Made by a program: the position numbers and the translations under genes. From NCBI RefSeq assembly GCF_009765995.1, contig NZ_LMUI01000059.1, forward strand, positions 41,434 through 105,433: a stretch of DNA of 64,000 nt. The letters are read 5' to 3'. The notes beneath the pieces were generated by a model. It did no database searches, was not told where the DNA came from, and worked only from the letters and a program-made list of their open reading frames with translations. The number at the start of each line of letters is the position of its first letter. The first letter of the stretch is position 1. This DNA comes from Methylocapsa sp. S129 (lineage in GTDB: Bacteria > Pseudomonadota > Alphaproteobacteria > Rhizobiales > Beijerinckiaceae). Positions 42,344 through 51,024 of the stretch are shown in pieces.

Positions 42344-43891
42344 CTATTCGGCCTCTCCGAGATAGAGATGGCGCAAACGCGCGTCGGAACGGATCGCGCC
42401 CGCCGATCCCGACAAAGCGAATTTGCCGCGTTCAAGAACATGCGCCCGATCGGCGAGCGCGAGCGCGCGCTCGACATCCTGTTCGATCAGCAGCATCGTC
42501 AGGCCGCCGGCCTTCAAGGCGAGAAGCGCCTCGTAAAGACGATCCATCATGACAGGCGCGAGGCCGAGGCTTATTTCGTCGAAAATGACAAGCATCGGCT
42601 TCGACATCAGCGCGCGGCCGATGGCGAGCATCTGCTGCTGGCCTCCCGACATCGAAGCGCCGGGACTGGCGCGCCGCTCGGCGAGAATCGGAAACAGAGC
42701 ATAGACCTCATCAAGCCTGCGCGCCGCTTCGCCGCGATCGACCGACCGGGCCGCGATCAGCAGGTTCTCCTCCACCGACAAGGGCGTGAAAATTCGGCGC
42801 CCCTCCATGCAATGGGCGATGCCGCGCCGCGCGATCTGGTGCGGCGACAGGCCGGCAATGTCTTCTCCCGCGATCGATATGCGGCCATGCGTCGGCTTGA
42901 TGGCGCCGCTGATCGTATTGGCGAGCGTCGTCTTGCCGGCGCCATTGGCGCCAAGGATCGCGACGACCTCGCCTTTGCGGACGGTCATGTCGACGCCGTT
43001 GAGGACTTTCGCTTGCCCGTAGCCGGCGAAGACCTCGCTCAAGGCCAGTACAGTCTCCGCGCTTTCTGGATTCGGCGTCGCACCGCTGGACTGCGGCGCA
43101 GCGGCGACCGCGGCGGCGGGCGAGGGCGAATGCGCCGTTCCAAGATAGACCGCCGCGACGCTTTCGTCGGACAGGACCGAGGTGGTCGACCCCTCCGCAA
43201 ATTTCTTGCCGAAATTGAGCACGACCAGATGGTCGCAGCATTCTTTCACGACGCGAATGACATGCTCGATCACGACGATCGAGCGGTTCGGGCCGGAGAC
43301 CGCCTTGATGAGCGCAATCAATTCCGTCAGTTCGGATTCGATCAGGCCTGCGCCGACCTCGTCGAGCAGAAGGAGCTTGGGCTTTAAGGCGAGCGCGCGC
43401 GCGACTTCGAGCCGCTTGCGCCTCAACAACGGCAGAGCGTTCGCCGGCAGCCGGCGCACATCGGCCAGACCAGTCTGTTCGAGAATCTCGTCGCATTCGC
43501 GCTCGATGAGGGTGTGCGCGGCGAAAGGCGACAATGAAAACTGGGCGACCTTGAGATTCTCCTCCACGCTCATATCGAGAAAGGGGCGCGGAATTTGATA
43601 GGTGCGTCCGATGCCAAGACGCGCTCTTTCAAAATCCGCGAGCGCGGTCACATCCTGGCCATCGAAATGAATGCGCCCGGCGCTGGCCCGCAGCGCGCCG
43701 CCGAGAAGGCCAATGAGTGTCGATTTTCCCGCGCCGTTAGGGCCGATCACGCCGCAAATCTCGCCCAGTCCGATCGTGAGGTCGATAGCATCGGCCGCGA
43801 CGATGCCGCCATAGCGCTTGGTCAGGCCTTCGGTGCGGAGCAAGGGAGCGCGCGATGGGCCGCTGGGGGTGGTCGCGTGAAGCCCGGTCAT
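42344..43891 (-). CDS. Fused LivG-LivF ABC ATPase (B)
   Basis: A single 515-residue protein with two complete ABC ATPase domains. Domain 1 (residues 15-250, LivG type): Walker A GPNGAGKST, signature region LPLLRRKRLEVARALA, Walker B LLLLDEVGAGL, switch VIEHVI. An Ala/Pro-rich linker spans about 250-280. Domain 2 (280-515, LivF type): Walker A GANGAGKTT, signature MSGGQQQMLAIGRAL, Walker B LVIFDEISLGLAP, switch LIEQDVERAL. Both domains look active. In operon A the same two subunits are separate genes. Start overlaps the livM stop by 4 bp. Confidence 0.93.
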   Translation of the reverse strand: MTGLHATTPSGPSRAPLLRTEGLTKRYGGIVAADAIDLTIGLGEICGVIGPNGAGKSTLIGLLGGALRASAGRIHFDGQDVTALADFERARLGIGRTYQIPRPFLDMSVEENLKVAQFSLSPFAAHTLIERECDEILEQTGLADVRRLPANALPLLRRKRLEVARALALKPKLLLLDEVGAGLIESELTELIALIKAVSGPNRSIVVIEHVIRVVKECCDHLVVLNFGKKFAEGSTTSVLSDESVAAVYLGTAHSPSPAAAVAAAPQSSGATPNPESAETVLALSEVFAGYGQAKVLNGVDMTVRKGEVVAILGANGAGKTTLANTISGAIKPTHGRISIAGEDIAGLSPHQIARRGIAHCMEGRRIFTPLSVEENLLIAARSVDRGEAARRLDEVYALFPILAERRASPGASMSGGQQQMLAIGRALMSKPMLVIFDEISLGLAPVMMDRLYEALLALKAGGLTMLLIEQDVERALALADRAHVLERGKFALSGSAGAIRSDARLRHLYLGEAE

Positions 43892-44856
43892 CGGGGAGCC
43901 CCGCTCCGCAGAGCGCCCGAGGCGGGACGGGGCGCCGTTAGCCAGCGCGCCAATTGCAAACCCAGACCGAGAATCCCTTTTGGCGCGAACCGGACGATGA
44001 CGATCAGGATCACGCCCGTTATCGCAATGTGCAATTCAGGATAGTCGGCAAGATATTCGCCGAGCGCGATGACGATGATCGCGCCGACGACGGGCCCCAG
44101 CCGCAATCCCAGGCCGCCGATAATGACGAGCGACAGGACGTCGATCGTCCATTGCATCCCGAACATGCCATAGGGTTCGATCGCGCCGAGCTTATAGGCC
44201 TGCAAGCCGCCCGCGGCGCCCATCAGGAAACTGGCGATGATGAAAGCGGCGAGCTTGACGTGAAAGGCGCGCACGCCCATCTGCGTCGCCGCATCCTCGT
44301 CGTCACGCACCGAGCGCAGGAGAATCGAAAAGCGCGTCTGGGTGCAGGCCGATATGACGATCGTCGCCGCCGCCAGCAGGCCGATCGCATAATAGAACAG
44401 CGCATTCGTCGACGGGCTCGGCGCGTTGAGGAACCAGCCGCCGGCGCCGCCGGAAAACGACGCATTGATCATGAACAGCCGCAGCGCCTCGCCCAGCGCC
44501 AAAGTGCCGACCGTGAAATAAAGCCCGCGCAACCGGAACAAGGCGGGCGATACGACGAAGGCGACGATCGCCGCGACCAGACCGCTGCCGACGAGCGTGA
44601 TCGAAATCGGAACGTCGGCGGCGTTGAGAACGCCAACGAGAACATAGGCGCCGATCCCGATAAACGAGGACGTGCCGAGCGACACGAGCCCACAATAGCC
44701 CGCCAGCAGGTTCCACGCTTCGCCAAGCACGATATAGATGAGGAGGCGGAATCCGATCTGAACGCCATATTCGCCGCTGAACTGCGGCAGCAGCGTCAGG
44801 CCCGCTATGACGACGACGATCGCGACCGCCGCGGCGAAGCGGGAAGCGCCGGCCAT
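43888..44856 (-). CDS. livM: Branched-chain-type ABC permease LivM (B)
   Basis: Permease of 322 residues with EAWNLLAGYCGLVSLGTSSFIGIGAY near residue 45 and SVRDDEDAATQMGVRAFHVKLA near 190 as family marks. ATG 44856 overlaps the livH stop by one base (TGATG) and has GGGGAAG upstream. The same frame stays open to 45852, but that part lies antiparallel-shifted over livH and is not coding. Confidence 0.92.
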   Translation of the reverse strand: MAGASRFAAAVAIVVVIAGLTLLPQFSGEYGVQIGFRLLIYIVLGEAWNLLAGYCGLVSLGTSSFIGIGAYVLVGVLNAADVPISITLVGSGLVAAIVAFVVSPALFRLRGLYFTVGTLALGEALRLFMINASFSGGAGGWFLNAPSPSTNALFYYAIGLLAAATIVISACTQTRFSILLRSVRDDEDAATQMGVRAFHVKLAAFIIASFLMGAAGGLQAYKLGAIEPYGMFGMQWTIDVLSLVIIGGLGLRLGPVVGAIIVIALGEYLADYPELHIAITGVILIVIVRFAPKGILGLGLQLARWLTAPRPASGALRSGAPR

Positions 44857-45728
44857 CACGACTTCCCCGCCAGCAGGCCGGTCGGACGGATCGCCAGCAC
44901 AATCAGGAAGAGGACCATCCCCACGAGGTCGCGATAGCCGTCGCCAAGGACGATGCCGCCCAGACTCTGCATGATTCCGAGCGTCACGCCGCCGAGCAGC
45001 GTGCCCATAATATTGCCCATGCCGCCAAGGACGACGACGGCGAAATTGGTCAGGAGATAGGTGGCGCCGCTCGATGGCGTGAACGAGAAGGCGATGCCGA
45101 TCAGGGTTCCGCCGATCCCGGCGCAGGCCGCGCCCAAAGCGAAAGTCGCGGCGTGAACGCGTTGCACATCGACGCCGACGATCGCCGCCGCGAAAGGGTC
45201 GACGGCGCTGGCGCGAAGGTCGCGGCCAAATGCGGTGCGCGACACCAGAAGATGCACCAGGCCAATCGCAATGACGGAAACCGCAAAGCCGATCACATAG
45301 ATCCAGGCGATCGTGACCGGCCCGACCGAAAGAGAAGCAGTCGCATAATCGCGCTCGATCGAACGGGTATCGGCGCTGAACAGCAGGATGAACAGGTTCT
45401 GCATGATGATGGAAACGCCGAACATCGTCATCATCGGCGCCTCCGGCCCTTTTCCGCGCAACGGCGTCAGCAGGAACCGATGGATCGGATAGGCGAGCAA
45501 GCCGACCGCCAGCCCAACGAGCAGCAAGCCGGCCAGCGGGTCGACGCCCGTCCATTTCAAAAGAAACAGGCCGGCATAGGCGCCAAGGATCAGGAATTCG
45601 CCATGCGCGAGATTGACGAGACGCATCACGCCCAGAACAAGCGACAGGCCCAGAGCCGTGAGCGCATAAATGCCGCCCAGAAAGAATCCAGACGCCAGGC
45701 TGCTTGCAACGACGTCCAGGCTCGGCAT
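44856..45728 (-). CDS. livH: Branched-chain-type ABC permease LivH (B)
   Basis: Permease of 290 residues: SGFFLGGIYALTALGLSLVLGVMRLVNLAHGEF near residue 12 and DLRASAVDPFAAAIVGVDVQR near 170. Eight or so membrane helices. It follows the solute-binding gene after a 232-bp gap filled by a repeat element, so part of the message may be separated or stabilised there. Works with LivM(B) and the fused ATPase. Confidence 0.92.
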   Translation of the reverse strand: MPSLDVVASSLASGFFLGGIYALTALGLSLVLGVMRLVNLAHGEFLILGAYAGLFLLKWTGVDPLAGLLLVGLAVGLLAYPIHRFLLTPLRGKGPEAPMMTMFGVSIIMQNLFILLFSADTRSIERDYATASLSVGPVTIAWIYVIGFAVSVIAIGLVHLLVSRTAFGRDLRASAVDPFAAAIVGVDVQRVHAATFALGAACAGIGGTLIGIAFSFTPSSGATYLLTNFAVVVLGGMGNIMGTLLGGVTLGIMQSLGGIVLGDGYRDLVGMVLFLIVLAIRPTGLLAGKS

Positions 45729-45788
45729 TTCCGTCCTTTCGCCAGACCCTGGCGGCTTGCGTCAAGATGGTTGAATGGCGCCGCGTCA

Positions 45789-45929
45789 TCCCTTCCCCCC
45801 TTGTGGGGGAAGGTGGCCGAAGGCCGGATGGGGGGTCGCGCTGACCTATCAAACCGAGGTCGCAGACAAGACTACTGATAGGCCTGCGCGACCCCCCTCC
45901 CTAACCCTCCCCCACAAGGGGGGAGGGAA
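45789..45929. repeat. Inverted-repeat element inside operon B
   Basis: Outer arms TCCCTTCCCCCCTTGTGGGG (from 45789) and CCCCACAAGGGGGGAGGGA (to 45928) are near-perfect complements, and inner arms GGGGGGTCGCG (45830-45840) and CGCGACCCCCC (45887-45897) are perfect. The element fills the gap between the solute-binding gene and livH. It has the form of a RIME/MITE-like dispersed repeat and can fold into a long hairpin. Confidence 0.85.
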
Positions 45930-45960
45930 TCCGCTGCGTCAAACAAGCGCCTCGGCGCGT

Positions 45961-47187
45961 TCAGTTCGGCATTGGAAATAGAAGCTTGCCGGTGGCGCGG
46001 TCTTTGGGCCAGACGACGATGGCTTTGCCGCTTTGCCATTGATCGATCGCCATCGGCAGCTTCGATGTGTGGTTCTCATCGAACTTGATCAGGCCCGCAA
46101 CATAGGTCTTGTCGGTCTTGGCGATCGCCGCATTGATCTTCTCGGGATCGGTCGAGCCCGCCGCGGCGATCGCATCGAGCAGGATCTCCGCTGCCGAATT
46201 GCTGTCGGCGATGTGCTGGCTGCTCGTCTGACCCGTCTCTTTCTCGAAATCGGCCGCCAGTTGCGCGGCGCCGGGATAGGGGAAGCTCGGGTCCCAATAG
46301 CCGCCGACCAATATGCCGTCGCTCAACTTGCCGAGCGCTTCGGCGAATTGCACGGGTTCCGCGCCCTTTTCGATCACCAGGATTTTGGGGGAAAAGCCAG
46401 CCGACGCCATTTGCTTGCGGATCGACACCGCCTGTGGCGTGATCGAATCGACAAGAACGATTTCCGCGTTCTTGCTTTTGGCTTCCGCGATGATCGAAGT
46501 GAACTGGGTGTTGTCGATGGGGAACGATGCATTCTCGACGACTTCCATGCCGCCCGCCTTGGCCATGGCGGGCCAGATCTGGCCGCCGACGATCTGACCG
46601 TCGGGCCCATTGTCGTGCAGGATGGCGACCTTCTTATTGGTCTCGATTCCATATTCGGCGATCATCTTGAAATCGGCGCCGGCAAGGTCGGGCTCATCAA
46701 AGAAGAGATCCCAGACATAGGTCCATTTGCGCACCGACTTGAAGGCTTCGAGCGGATCGCAGCCTGTCACCATCGGCTTCTTGTGACGCTCGGCGACGAG
46801 CGCGCCGGCATTGACCAGACTTGGCGTGCAGGAGCCGAGCAAGGCGGTCACGTTGTCGCGCGAGATCAGCGTCTCGATATTGCTCGCCGAAGCGTTGGGA
46901 TCGGTCTTGTCATCGCGGATGATCAGGCGCACCGGCCATTTCTTGCCATCGATCGCGATGCCGCCCGCCTTGTTGACGGCGTCAATCGCGCGCTTGTAGC
47001 CCCATTGCTGGAAGCTGCCGAAGCCGGCCAGCGGTCCGCTCAGCGGCAGCGACGCGCCGATGACGATTTCATCGGCGGCATTGGCGCTTGAGGTCCAACC
47101 TGCGACAAGGGCGAAAGAGGCAACCGCCCCAAACAGCGCGGCCTTGGCCAAGCGACGCGGCAAGCCATTGTTGATCTTCTTGTTCAT
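45961..47187 (-). CDS. Branched-chain-type solute-binding protein (B)
   Basis: Periplasmic LivK-like protein of 408 residues with a Sec signal (ALFGAVASFALVAGWTSSANA, cleavage near residue 37). The mature part starts DEIVIGASLPLSGPLAGFG; LLGSCTPSLVNAGALVAERHKKPMV near 105 and ILHDNGPDGQIVGGQIWP near 190 are typical. Strong GGAGGA site before ATG 47187. The start region also contains AATGATCGAT, half of the operator motif, perhaps by chance. Ligand unknown. Confidence 0.9.
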   Translation of the reverse strand: MNKKINNGLPRRLAKAALFGAVASFALVAGWTSSANAADEIVIGASLPLSGPLAGFGSFQQWGYKRAIDAVNKAGGIAIDGKKWPVRLIIRDDKTDPNASASNIETLISRDNVTALLGSCTPSLVNAGALVAERHKKPMVTGCDPLEAFKSVRKWTYVWDLFFDEPDLAGADFKMIAEYGIETNKKVAILHDNGPDGQIVGGQIWPAMAKAGGMEVVENASFPIDNTQFTSIIAEAKSKNAEIVLVDSITPQAVSIRKQMASAGFSPKILVIEKGAEPVQFAEALGKLSDGILVGGYWDPSFPYPGAAQLAADFEKETGQTSSQHIADSNSAAEILLDAIAAAGSTDPEKINAAIAKTDKTYVAGLIKFDENHTSKLPMAIDQWQSGKAIVVWPKDRATGKLLFPMPN

Positions 47188-47262
47188 CGATCATTCCTCC
47201 TGCTTTTTGTTTTCCCTCGTTGCGAGCGATTGATTGGCGGATCGCCCACGTCCTGGCCGACG

Positions 47263-47925
47263 CTAGAAACTCGTATCGCCAGTCTCGCGCCGATAGAGGA
47301 CCGGCAGGATCTCGGCGAGATAGCCCATCTCCTCGACGCAATGCTGATGCAGCCGGCGCGTGAATTCCTCGTTCAATCCGCTCTTGCGCATCGCCCGAAC
47401 CTGATCCTCGCTGAAGGTCACGTTCGGATCGCGGCTTTCGATTTCGCCGAGCCAGAAGCGGCTGCGCATTTCGCAGCCATAGTCGGTGTTGCGCACGAAA
47501 TGCGTCATGCGGCCATGGTTGACGGGATGATCGAGATCGCCGATGCGCGCGCAAATCGCCATCGCGCCTGACGCGCGATAGGCGGCGGCGTCATAAAGCT
47601 CCGCCGGCTCGATGAAATTGATGCGCAGCTTGTAGAGCGGGCCATCGGCGCCGGCGAGATATTCGTGAACCAGATGCGACGCGCCGATATATTTGCCGTC
47701 AATGCGATTTTCCCAATCGCTGAAAACATGATCGCGCGGATGCCACCATTTATATTGGTCCGAGCCGCCGAGCCATGAAAACCACCAATCGACCATTTTG
47801 GCGCGGCAACCGGGCATGCGCGTCAAAGCCGCCACCAGGCGCTTGCCGTCGGCCAGATCCTTGTATCCCGATTCAAAGGGAAGGTAGCCGGGATTCAAAA
47901 GAAGGTTGGCTTCATGCAATTCCAT
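47263..47925 (-). CDS. PhlG-like (DAPG hydrolase family) C-C hydrolase
   Basis: A 220-residue protein of the 2,4-diacetylphloroglucinol hydrolase family, shorter at the N-terminus than PhlG of Pseudomonas. NPGYLPFESGYKDLADGKRL, then MVDWWFSWLGGSDQYKWWHPRDHVFSDW near residues 45-75, are the family marks. A possible Zn site is His in RDHVFSDW, Glu in FIEPAELYD, and His/Glu in HCVEEMGYL near 205. PhlG cleaves an aryl-acyl C-C bond to give acetate and the deacylated phenol, so this protein may deacylate an acylphenol or beta-diketone. ATG 47925 has GGGAGGA upstream. Sits between BKACE and the transporter genes. Confidence 0.82.
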   Translation of the reverse strand: MELHEANLLLNPGYLPFESGYKDLADGKRLVAALTRMPGCRAKMVDWWFSWLGGSDQYKWWHPRDHVFSDWENRIDGKYIGASHLVHEYLAGADGPLYKLRINFIEPAELYDAAAYRASGAMAICARIGDLDHPVNHGRMTHFVRNTDYGCEMRSRFWLGEIESRDPNVTFSEDQVRAMRKSGLNEEFTRRLHQHCVEEMGYLAEILPVLYRRETGDTSF

Positions 47926-47983
47926 GCGATCCTCCCATATCTGTTGATGTTTTTGCCTGCCGATCCCTAGGGGTCGGCAAGGG

Positions 47984-48925
47984 TTAGAAATTGACGCGGT
48001 CGGCGCCTTTGAGCGCGAGCATTTCGCGCGCCTCGTCGGGCGTCGCGATCTGCAAGCCGAGTTCTTCAACGATGCGGCGGATTTTGGCGACCTGCTCGGC
48101 GCTGCTCTTGGCCAATTGGCCTCTGCCGATGAAAAGACTGTCTTCGAGCCCGACGCGGACATTGCCGCCCATCATCGCCGATTGCGTGGCGAAATTCATT
48201 TGCGCGCGCCCCGCGCCGAGCGCCGACCATTGGTAATCGGCGCCGAACAGGCGGTCGGCGGTCTCCTTCATGAACATCAGATTGCGCATGTCGGCGCCGA
48301 TGCCGCCCAGAATGCCGAACACCATCTGCAGGAACAGCGGCGGCTTAAACAATTTGGCGTCGACGCAATGGGCGAGATTGTAGAGATGGCCGACGTCGTA
48401 GCATTCATGTTCGAACTTGACGCCGTGGTCGCCGCCGAGCGTGTGGGCGATGCGCGCGATGTCGCGAAACGTGTTGCGGAAGATGTTATTGTCGGAATTG
48501 CGTAAATAGGGCTCTTCCCAATCGAATTTCCATTTGGGATAGCGATCGGCGAGCGGATGCAGCGCGAAATTCATCGAGCCCATATTGAGCGAACACATTT
48601 CCGGCGACATGGCGACGGCGGCGGCGATGCGCTCCTCAATGGTCATCGTGACGCTGCCGCCGGTGGTGATGTTCACCACGGCGCCGGTCGCTTGTTTGAT
48701 GCGGGGAAGAAACTGCCCGTAAATTTTTGGATCGCCGGTCGGGCGGCCATCCCCAGGATCGCGTGCGTGAAGATGAAGGATCGCGGCGCCCGCCTCCGCC
48801 GCGCCGATCGCCTGGGCGGCGATATCCTCGGGCGTATAGGGCAAAGCGTCCGACATGGTCGGCGTGTGGATCGAGCCGGTGATCGCACAACTGATGATGA
48901 CCATGCCCGATCGCGCTTTGCTCAT
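47984..48925 (-). CDS. BKACE family beta-keto acid cleavage enzyme
   Basis: A 313-residue member of the DUF849/BKACE family, Zn-dependent TIM barrels that condense a beta-keto acid with acetyl-CoA and release acetoacetate and a new acyl-CoA. Metal histidines are in ILHLHARDPGDGRP near residue 50; NITTGGS near 86 and PEMCSLNMGSMNF near 108 are family marks; NVRVGLEDSLFIGRGQLA near 255 carries the conserved E-D region. It is the family of 3-keto-5-aminohexanoate and dehydrocarnitine cleavage. The adjacent 3-hydroxyacyl dehydrogenase would make the beta-keto acid, as in carnitine degradation. Substrate unknown here. Confidence 0.9.
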   Translation of the reverse strand: MSKARSGMVIISCAITGSIHTPTMSDALPYTPEDIAAQAIGAAEAGAAILHLHARDPGDGRPTGDPKIYGQFLPRIKQATGAVVNITTGGSVTMTIEERIAAAVAMSPEMCSLNMGSMNFALHPLADRYPKWKFDWEEPYLRNSDNNIFRNTFRDIARIAHTLGGDHGVKFEHECYDVGHLYNLAHCVDAKLFKPPLFLQMVFGILGGIGADMRNLMFMKETADRLFGADYQWSALGAGRAQMNFATQSAMMGGNVRVGLEDSLFIGRGQLAKSSAEQVAKIRRIVEELGLQIATPDEAREMLALKGADRVNF

Positions 48926-48952
48926 CCTATGTTCCCTTTCGAACGAGATCGC

Positions 48953-49873
48953 TCATTTTTCCGCCGCATCCGATTGGAGCGCCGCCTTCAAATGCTGCAT
49001 GACGGCAAGACGCAGGACATCAGTTTGATCCTTGGTCCAGGCGCGAAAACCCTCGCCCGATTTCATGCCAAGCTTTTTGCTCGCCACTAACCGTTCGAGA
49101 TAGGGCGAGGGCGCCGGGCGGCTGTCGATCGCCGGCAGAACGGTCTGGTGAATGGCGAGCGTCAGGTCCGTGCCGACGAGATCGGCGTTTTCAAGCGGCC
49201 CAAGAACCGCGAGGCGCCGGCCAAAGCTCGCCTTGACGACCGTGTCGACCGCCTCCGCATCGCATATGCCAAGCTCGACAAGCGTGATCGCCTCGCGCCA
49301 CAAAGCATGCTGCAGCCTGTTGCCGATGAAACCGGGCACGTCGCGCTTGACATGGACCGGGGTTTTGCCGAGCCGGCGATGCAGCGCCATAGTCTGTTCG
49401 ATCACCGGCGCCGAAGTCCATTGCGTGCCGATGACTTCGACGAGTGGAACGAGATAAGGCGGATTCCACCAATGTGTGCCGACGCAATTCTCGCGGCGCG
49501 ACAGATGCTGCATGATCTGCGTGATCGGAATGACCGATGTGTTGCTGGCCAGGATCGCGTGGCCTGGCGCCGCCGCCTCGATCTGCTGAAAGAGCGCCTG
49601 TTTGACCGCGAGATTTTCAGCCGCCGCCTCGACGACGAAATCCGCCGCGGCCAGTGCGTCGCGAAGATCGGCGAGCGGGCGCACGCGGTCGGCGGCGGCC
49701 TCGTCGAGACCGAGATCGCGCAGGTTCGCCCGAATCCTTGCCCGTACCGAATCCAGCGCCGCAGCGGCCGGGTCGGTGATCGCGACTCGATGGCCCGCCA
49801 GCGCAAAAACCTGCGCGATGCCATGGCCCATGAGCCCGGCGCCGACCACGGTGATTTTTTCCAGCGCGCTCAT
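48953..49873 (-). CDS. 3-hydroxyacyl-CoA/L-carnitine dehydrogenase-family protein
   Basis: A 306-residue NAD-dependent dehydrogenase: Rossmann motif TVVGAGLMGHGIAQVFALAG at residues 8-27, SNTSVIPITQIMQHL near 110, catalytic histidine in GTHWWNPPYLVPLVEVI near 135, and FIGNRLQHALWREAI near 175. The NPPY form is typical of the carnitine dehydrogenase/lambda-crystallin side of the family, which acts on free hydroxy acids rather than CoA esters. Next to BKACE it probably oxidises a 3-hydroxy acid to the 3-keto acid. No ribosome anomalies; 4-bp gap after the SDR gene. Confidence 0.9.
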   Translation of the reverse strand: MSALEKITVVGAGLMGHGIAQVFALAGHRVAITDPAAAALDSVRARIRANLRDLGLDEAAADRVRPLADLRDALAAADFVVEAAAENLAVKQALFQQIEAAAPGHAILASNTSVIPITQIMQHLSRRENCVGTHWWNPPYLVPLVEVIGTQWTSAPVIEQTMALHRRLGKTPVHVKRDVPGFIGNRLQHALWREAITLVELGICDAEAVDTVVKASFGRRLAVLGPLENADLVGTDLTLAIHQTVLPAIDSRPAPSPYLERLVASKKLGMKSGEGFRAWTKDQTDVLRLAVMQHLKAALQSDAAEK

Positions 49874-49876
49874 CGC

Positions 49877-50677
49877 TCAGCCCGCCGTATACCCGCCATC
49901 GGCATAGAGGATGTGTCCGGTGTAAAAGTCGGAAGCGCGGGAAGCCAGAAACAGCAGCGGTCCGGCGAGATCGTCGGGCTCTCCGAGCCTGCCCTTGGGC
50001 ACGCGCGCCAGAAAGCCTTTGCGCACTTCGCGCGCTCGTTCGTTGTCCTCGAACATCCAGGCCGTGAGCGGCGAACGAAACACGGTCGGCGCGATCGCAT
50101 TGACGGTGACGCCAGTCGGCCCGAGTTCGCAGCCAAGCGCCTTGGTCAGGCCGTCGACGGCGGCCTTCGACGCGCAATAGGCGGTATAGCCCGCGGGATG
50201 ACCGAGCAGGCCGCGCGCCGAAGAGGTGAGGACGATCTTGCCGCCCTCTCCTTGCGCGATCATTTGCGTCGCGGCGGCGCGCGCGATCAGCCAGGACTGC
50301 GTGACATTGGCGTCCATCACATCGAGAAAGCGCTCGGGCGACATGTCGCCGATTTTGGCGACATCGTTCTTGCCGGAAGCCACGACGAGAATATCGAGAC
50401 GGCCGAAATGCGAGACGGCGGCCGCGACGATGGCGGCGCAGGCTTTTTCAGAATCAGGGCGCGCCTGGAGCGTCTCCACTTCTGCGCCCGTCGCCCTGCA
50501 CTGCGCGGCGGTCGCCTCCAGCGCTTTGGCGTTGCCCGCTGCGATCAACACTTTGGCGCCCGCCGCGGCGAGAATGCGCGACGCCAGCGCGCCGAAAGCG
50601 CCCGATGCGCCCACGACAATCGCAACCTTGCCGCTGACGTCGAACAGCGAGAGCGGGTTGGCGAGAACGTCAGTCAT
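49877..50677 (-). CDS. SDR-family oxidoreductase
   Basis: Classical short-chain dehydrogenase of 266 residues with all catalytic parts: nucleotide motif VVGASGAFGALASRIL near residue 17, VVASGKND near 96, serine in VLTSSARGLLG near 148, Y-x-x-x-K in GYTAYCASKAAVDGL near 165, and C-terminal HILYADGGYTAG. It would oxidise or reduce a hydroxyl/keto group of the pathway compound. Overlaps the cupin gene by 4 bp upstream and precedes the 3-hydroxyacyl dehydrogenase by 3 bp. Confidence 0.92.
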   Translation of the reverse strand: MTDVLANPLSLFDVSGKVAIVVGASGAFGALASRILAAAGAKVLIAAGNAKALEATAAQCRATGAEVETLQARPDSEKACAAIVAAAVSHFGRLDILVVASGKNDVAKIGDMSPERFLDVMDANVTQSWLIARAAATQMIAQGEGGKIVLTSSARGLLGHPAGYTAYCASKAAVDGLTKALGCELGPTGVTVNAIAPTVFRSPLTAWMFEDNERAREVRKGFLARVPKGRLGEPDDLAGPLLFLASRASDFYTGHILYADGGYTAG

Positions 50678-51024
50678 TTCGCATGGCCCGGCGGATAGGG
50701 CATCACCACCAGCATCGAGCAGATTTCATTGCCGCGATTGATGATCTCGCGGCTCTCGTTGGCCGGGATGGTGCAGGAATCGAAGGGCCCCAGCACCGTC
50801 TCGCTGCCACCGATGATCACTGTCATATGGCCCTTGACGACGACATAGACTTTCTCGATCGGGCTGGCGTCCGGCCCGGCGCCGCCGCCCGGCAGGAAAT
50901 GCGAAAGCCCAACCCATTGATTGGTCGGACCGCCCGCCTCAAACCCCTGCAACCGCAGGCCGCGTACGTCGCGGTGGTTGGGCGCTTCATAGGGTTTGGC
51001 GTCGGCGAAGCGCTTGACGAACAT
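50674..51024 (-). CDS. Cupin-domain protein
   Basis: A 116-residue single cupin barrel. LSHFLPGGGAGPDASPIEKVYVVVKGHMTVII is motif 1 (with Ser and Pro in place of the two metal histidines, and a Glu), and FDSCTIPANESREIINRG is motif 2 lacking the histidine. It is probably not a metal oxygenase, perhaps a binding or isomerase protein. ATG 51024 shares a base with the stop of the cyclase gene (TGATG), so it is tightly coupled. Confidence 0.82.
   Translation of the reverse strand: MFVKRFADAKPYEAPNHRDVRGLRLQGFEAGGPTNQWVGLSHFLPGGGAGPDASPIEKVYVVVKGHMTVIIGGSETVLGPFDSCTIPANESREIINRGNEICSMLVVMPYPPGHAK

Noticed and set aside
44857..45852. Long extension of LivM to 654 residues
   Set aside because: It covers livH in another frame and has no permease pattern; LivM homology starts at 44856.
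47186..47195. ATCGATCATT, half of the two-box operator, at the start of the operon B binding protein
   Set aside because: Single box without a partner at 29 bp and overlapping the ribosome site and ATG, so likely chance.
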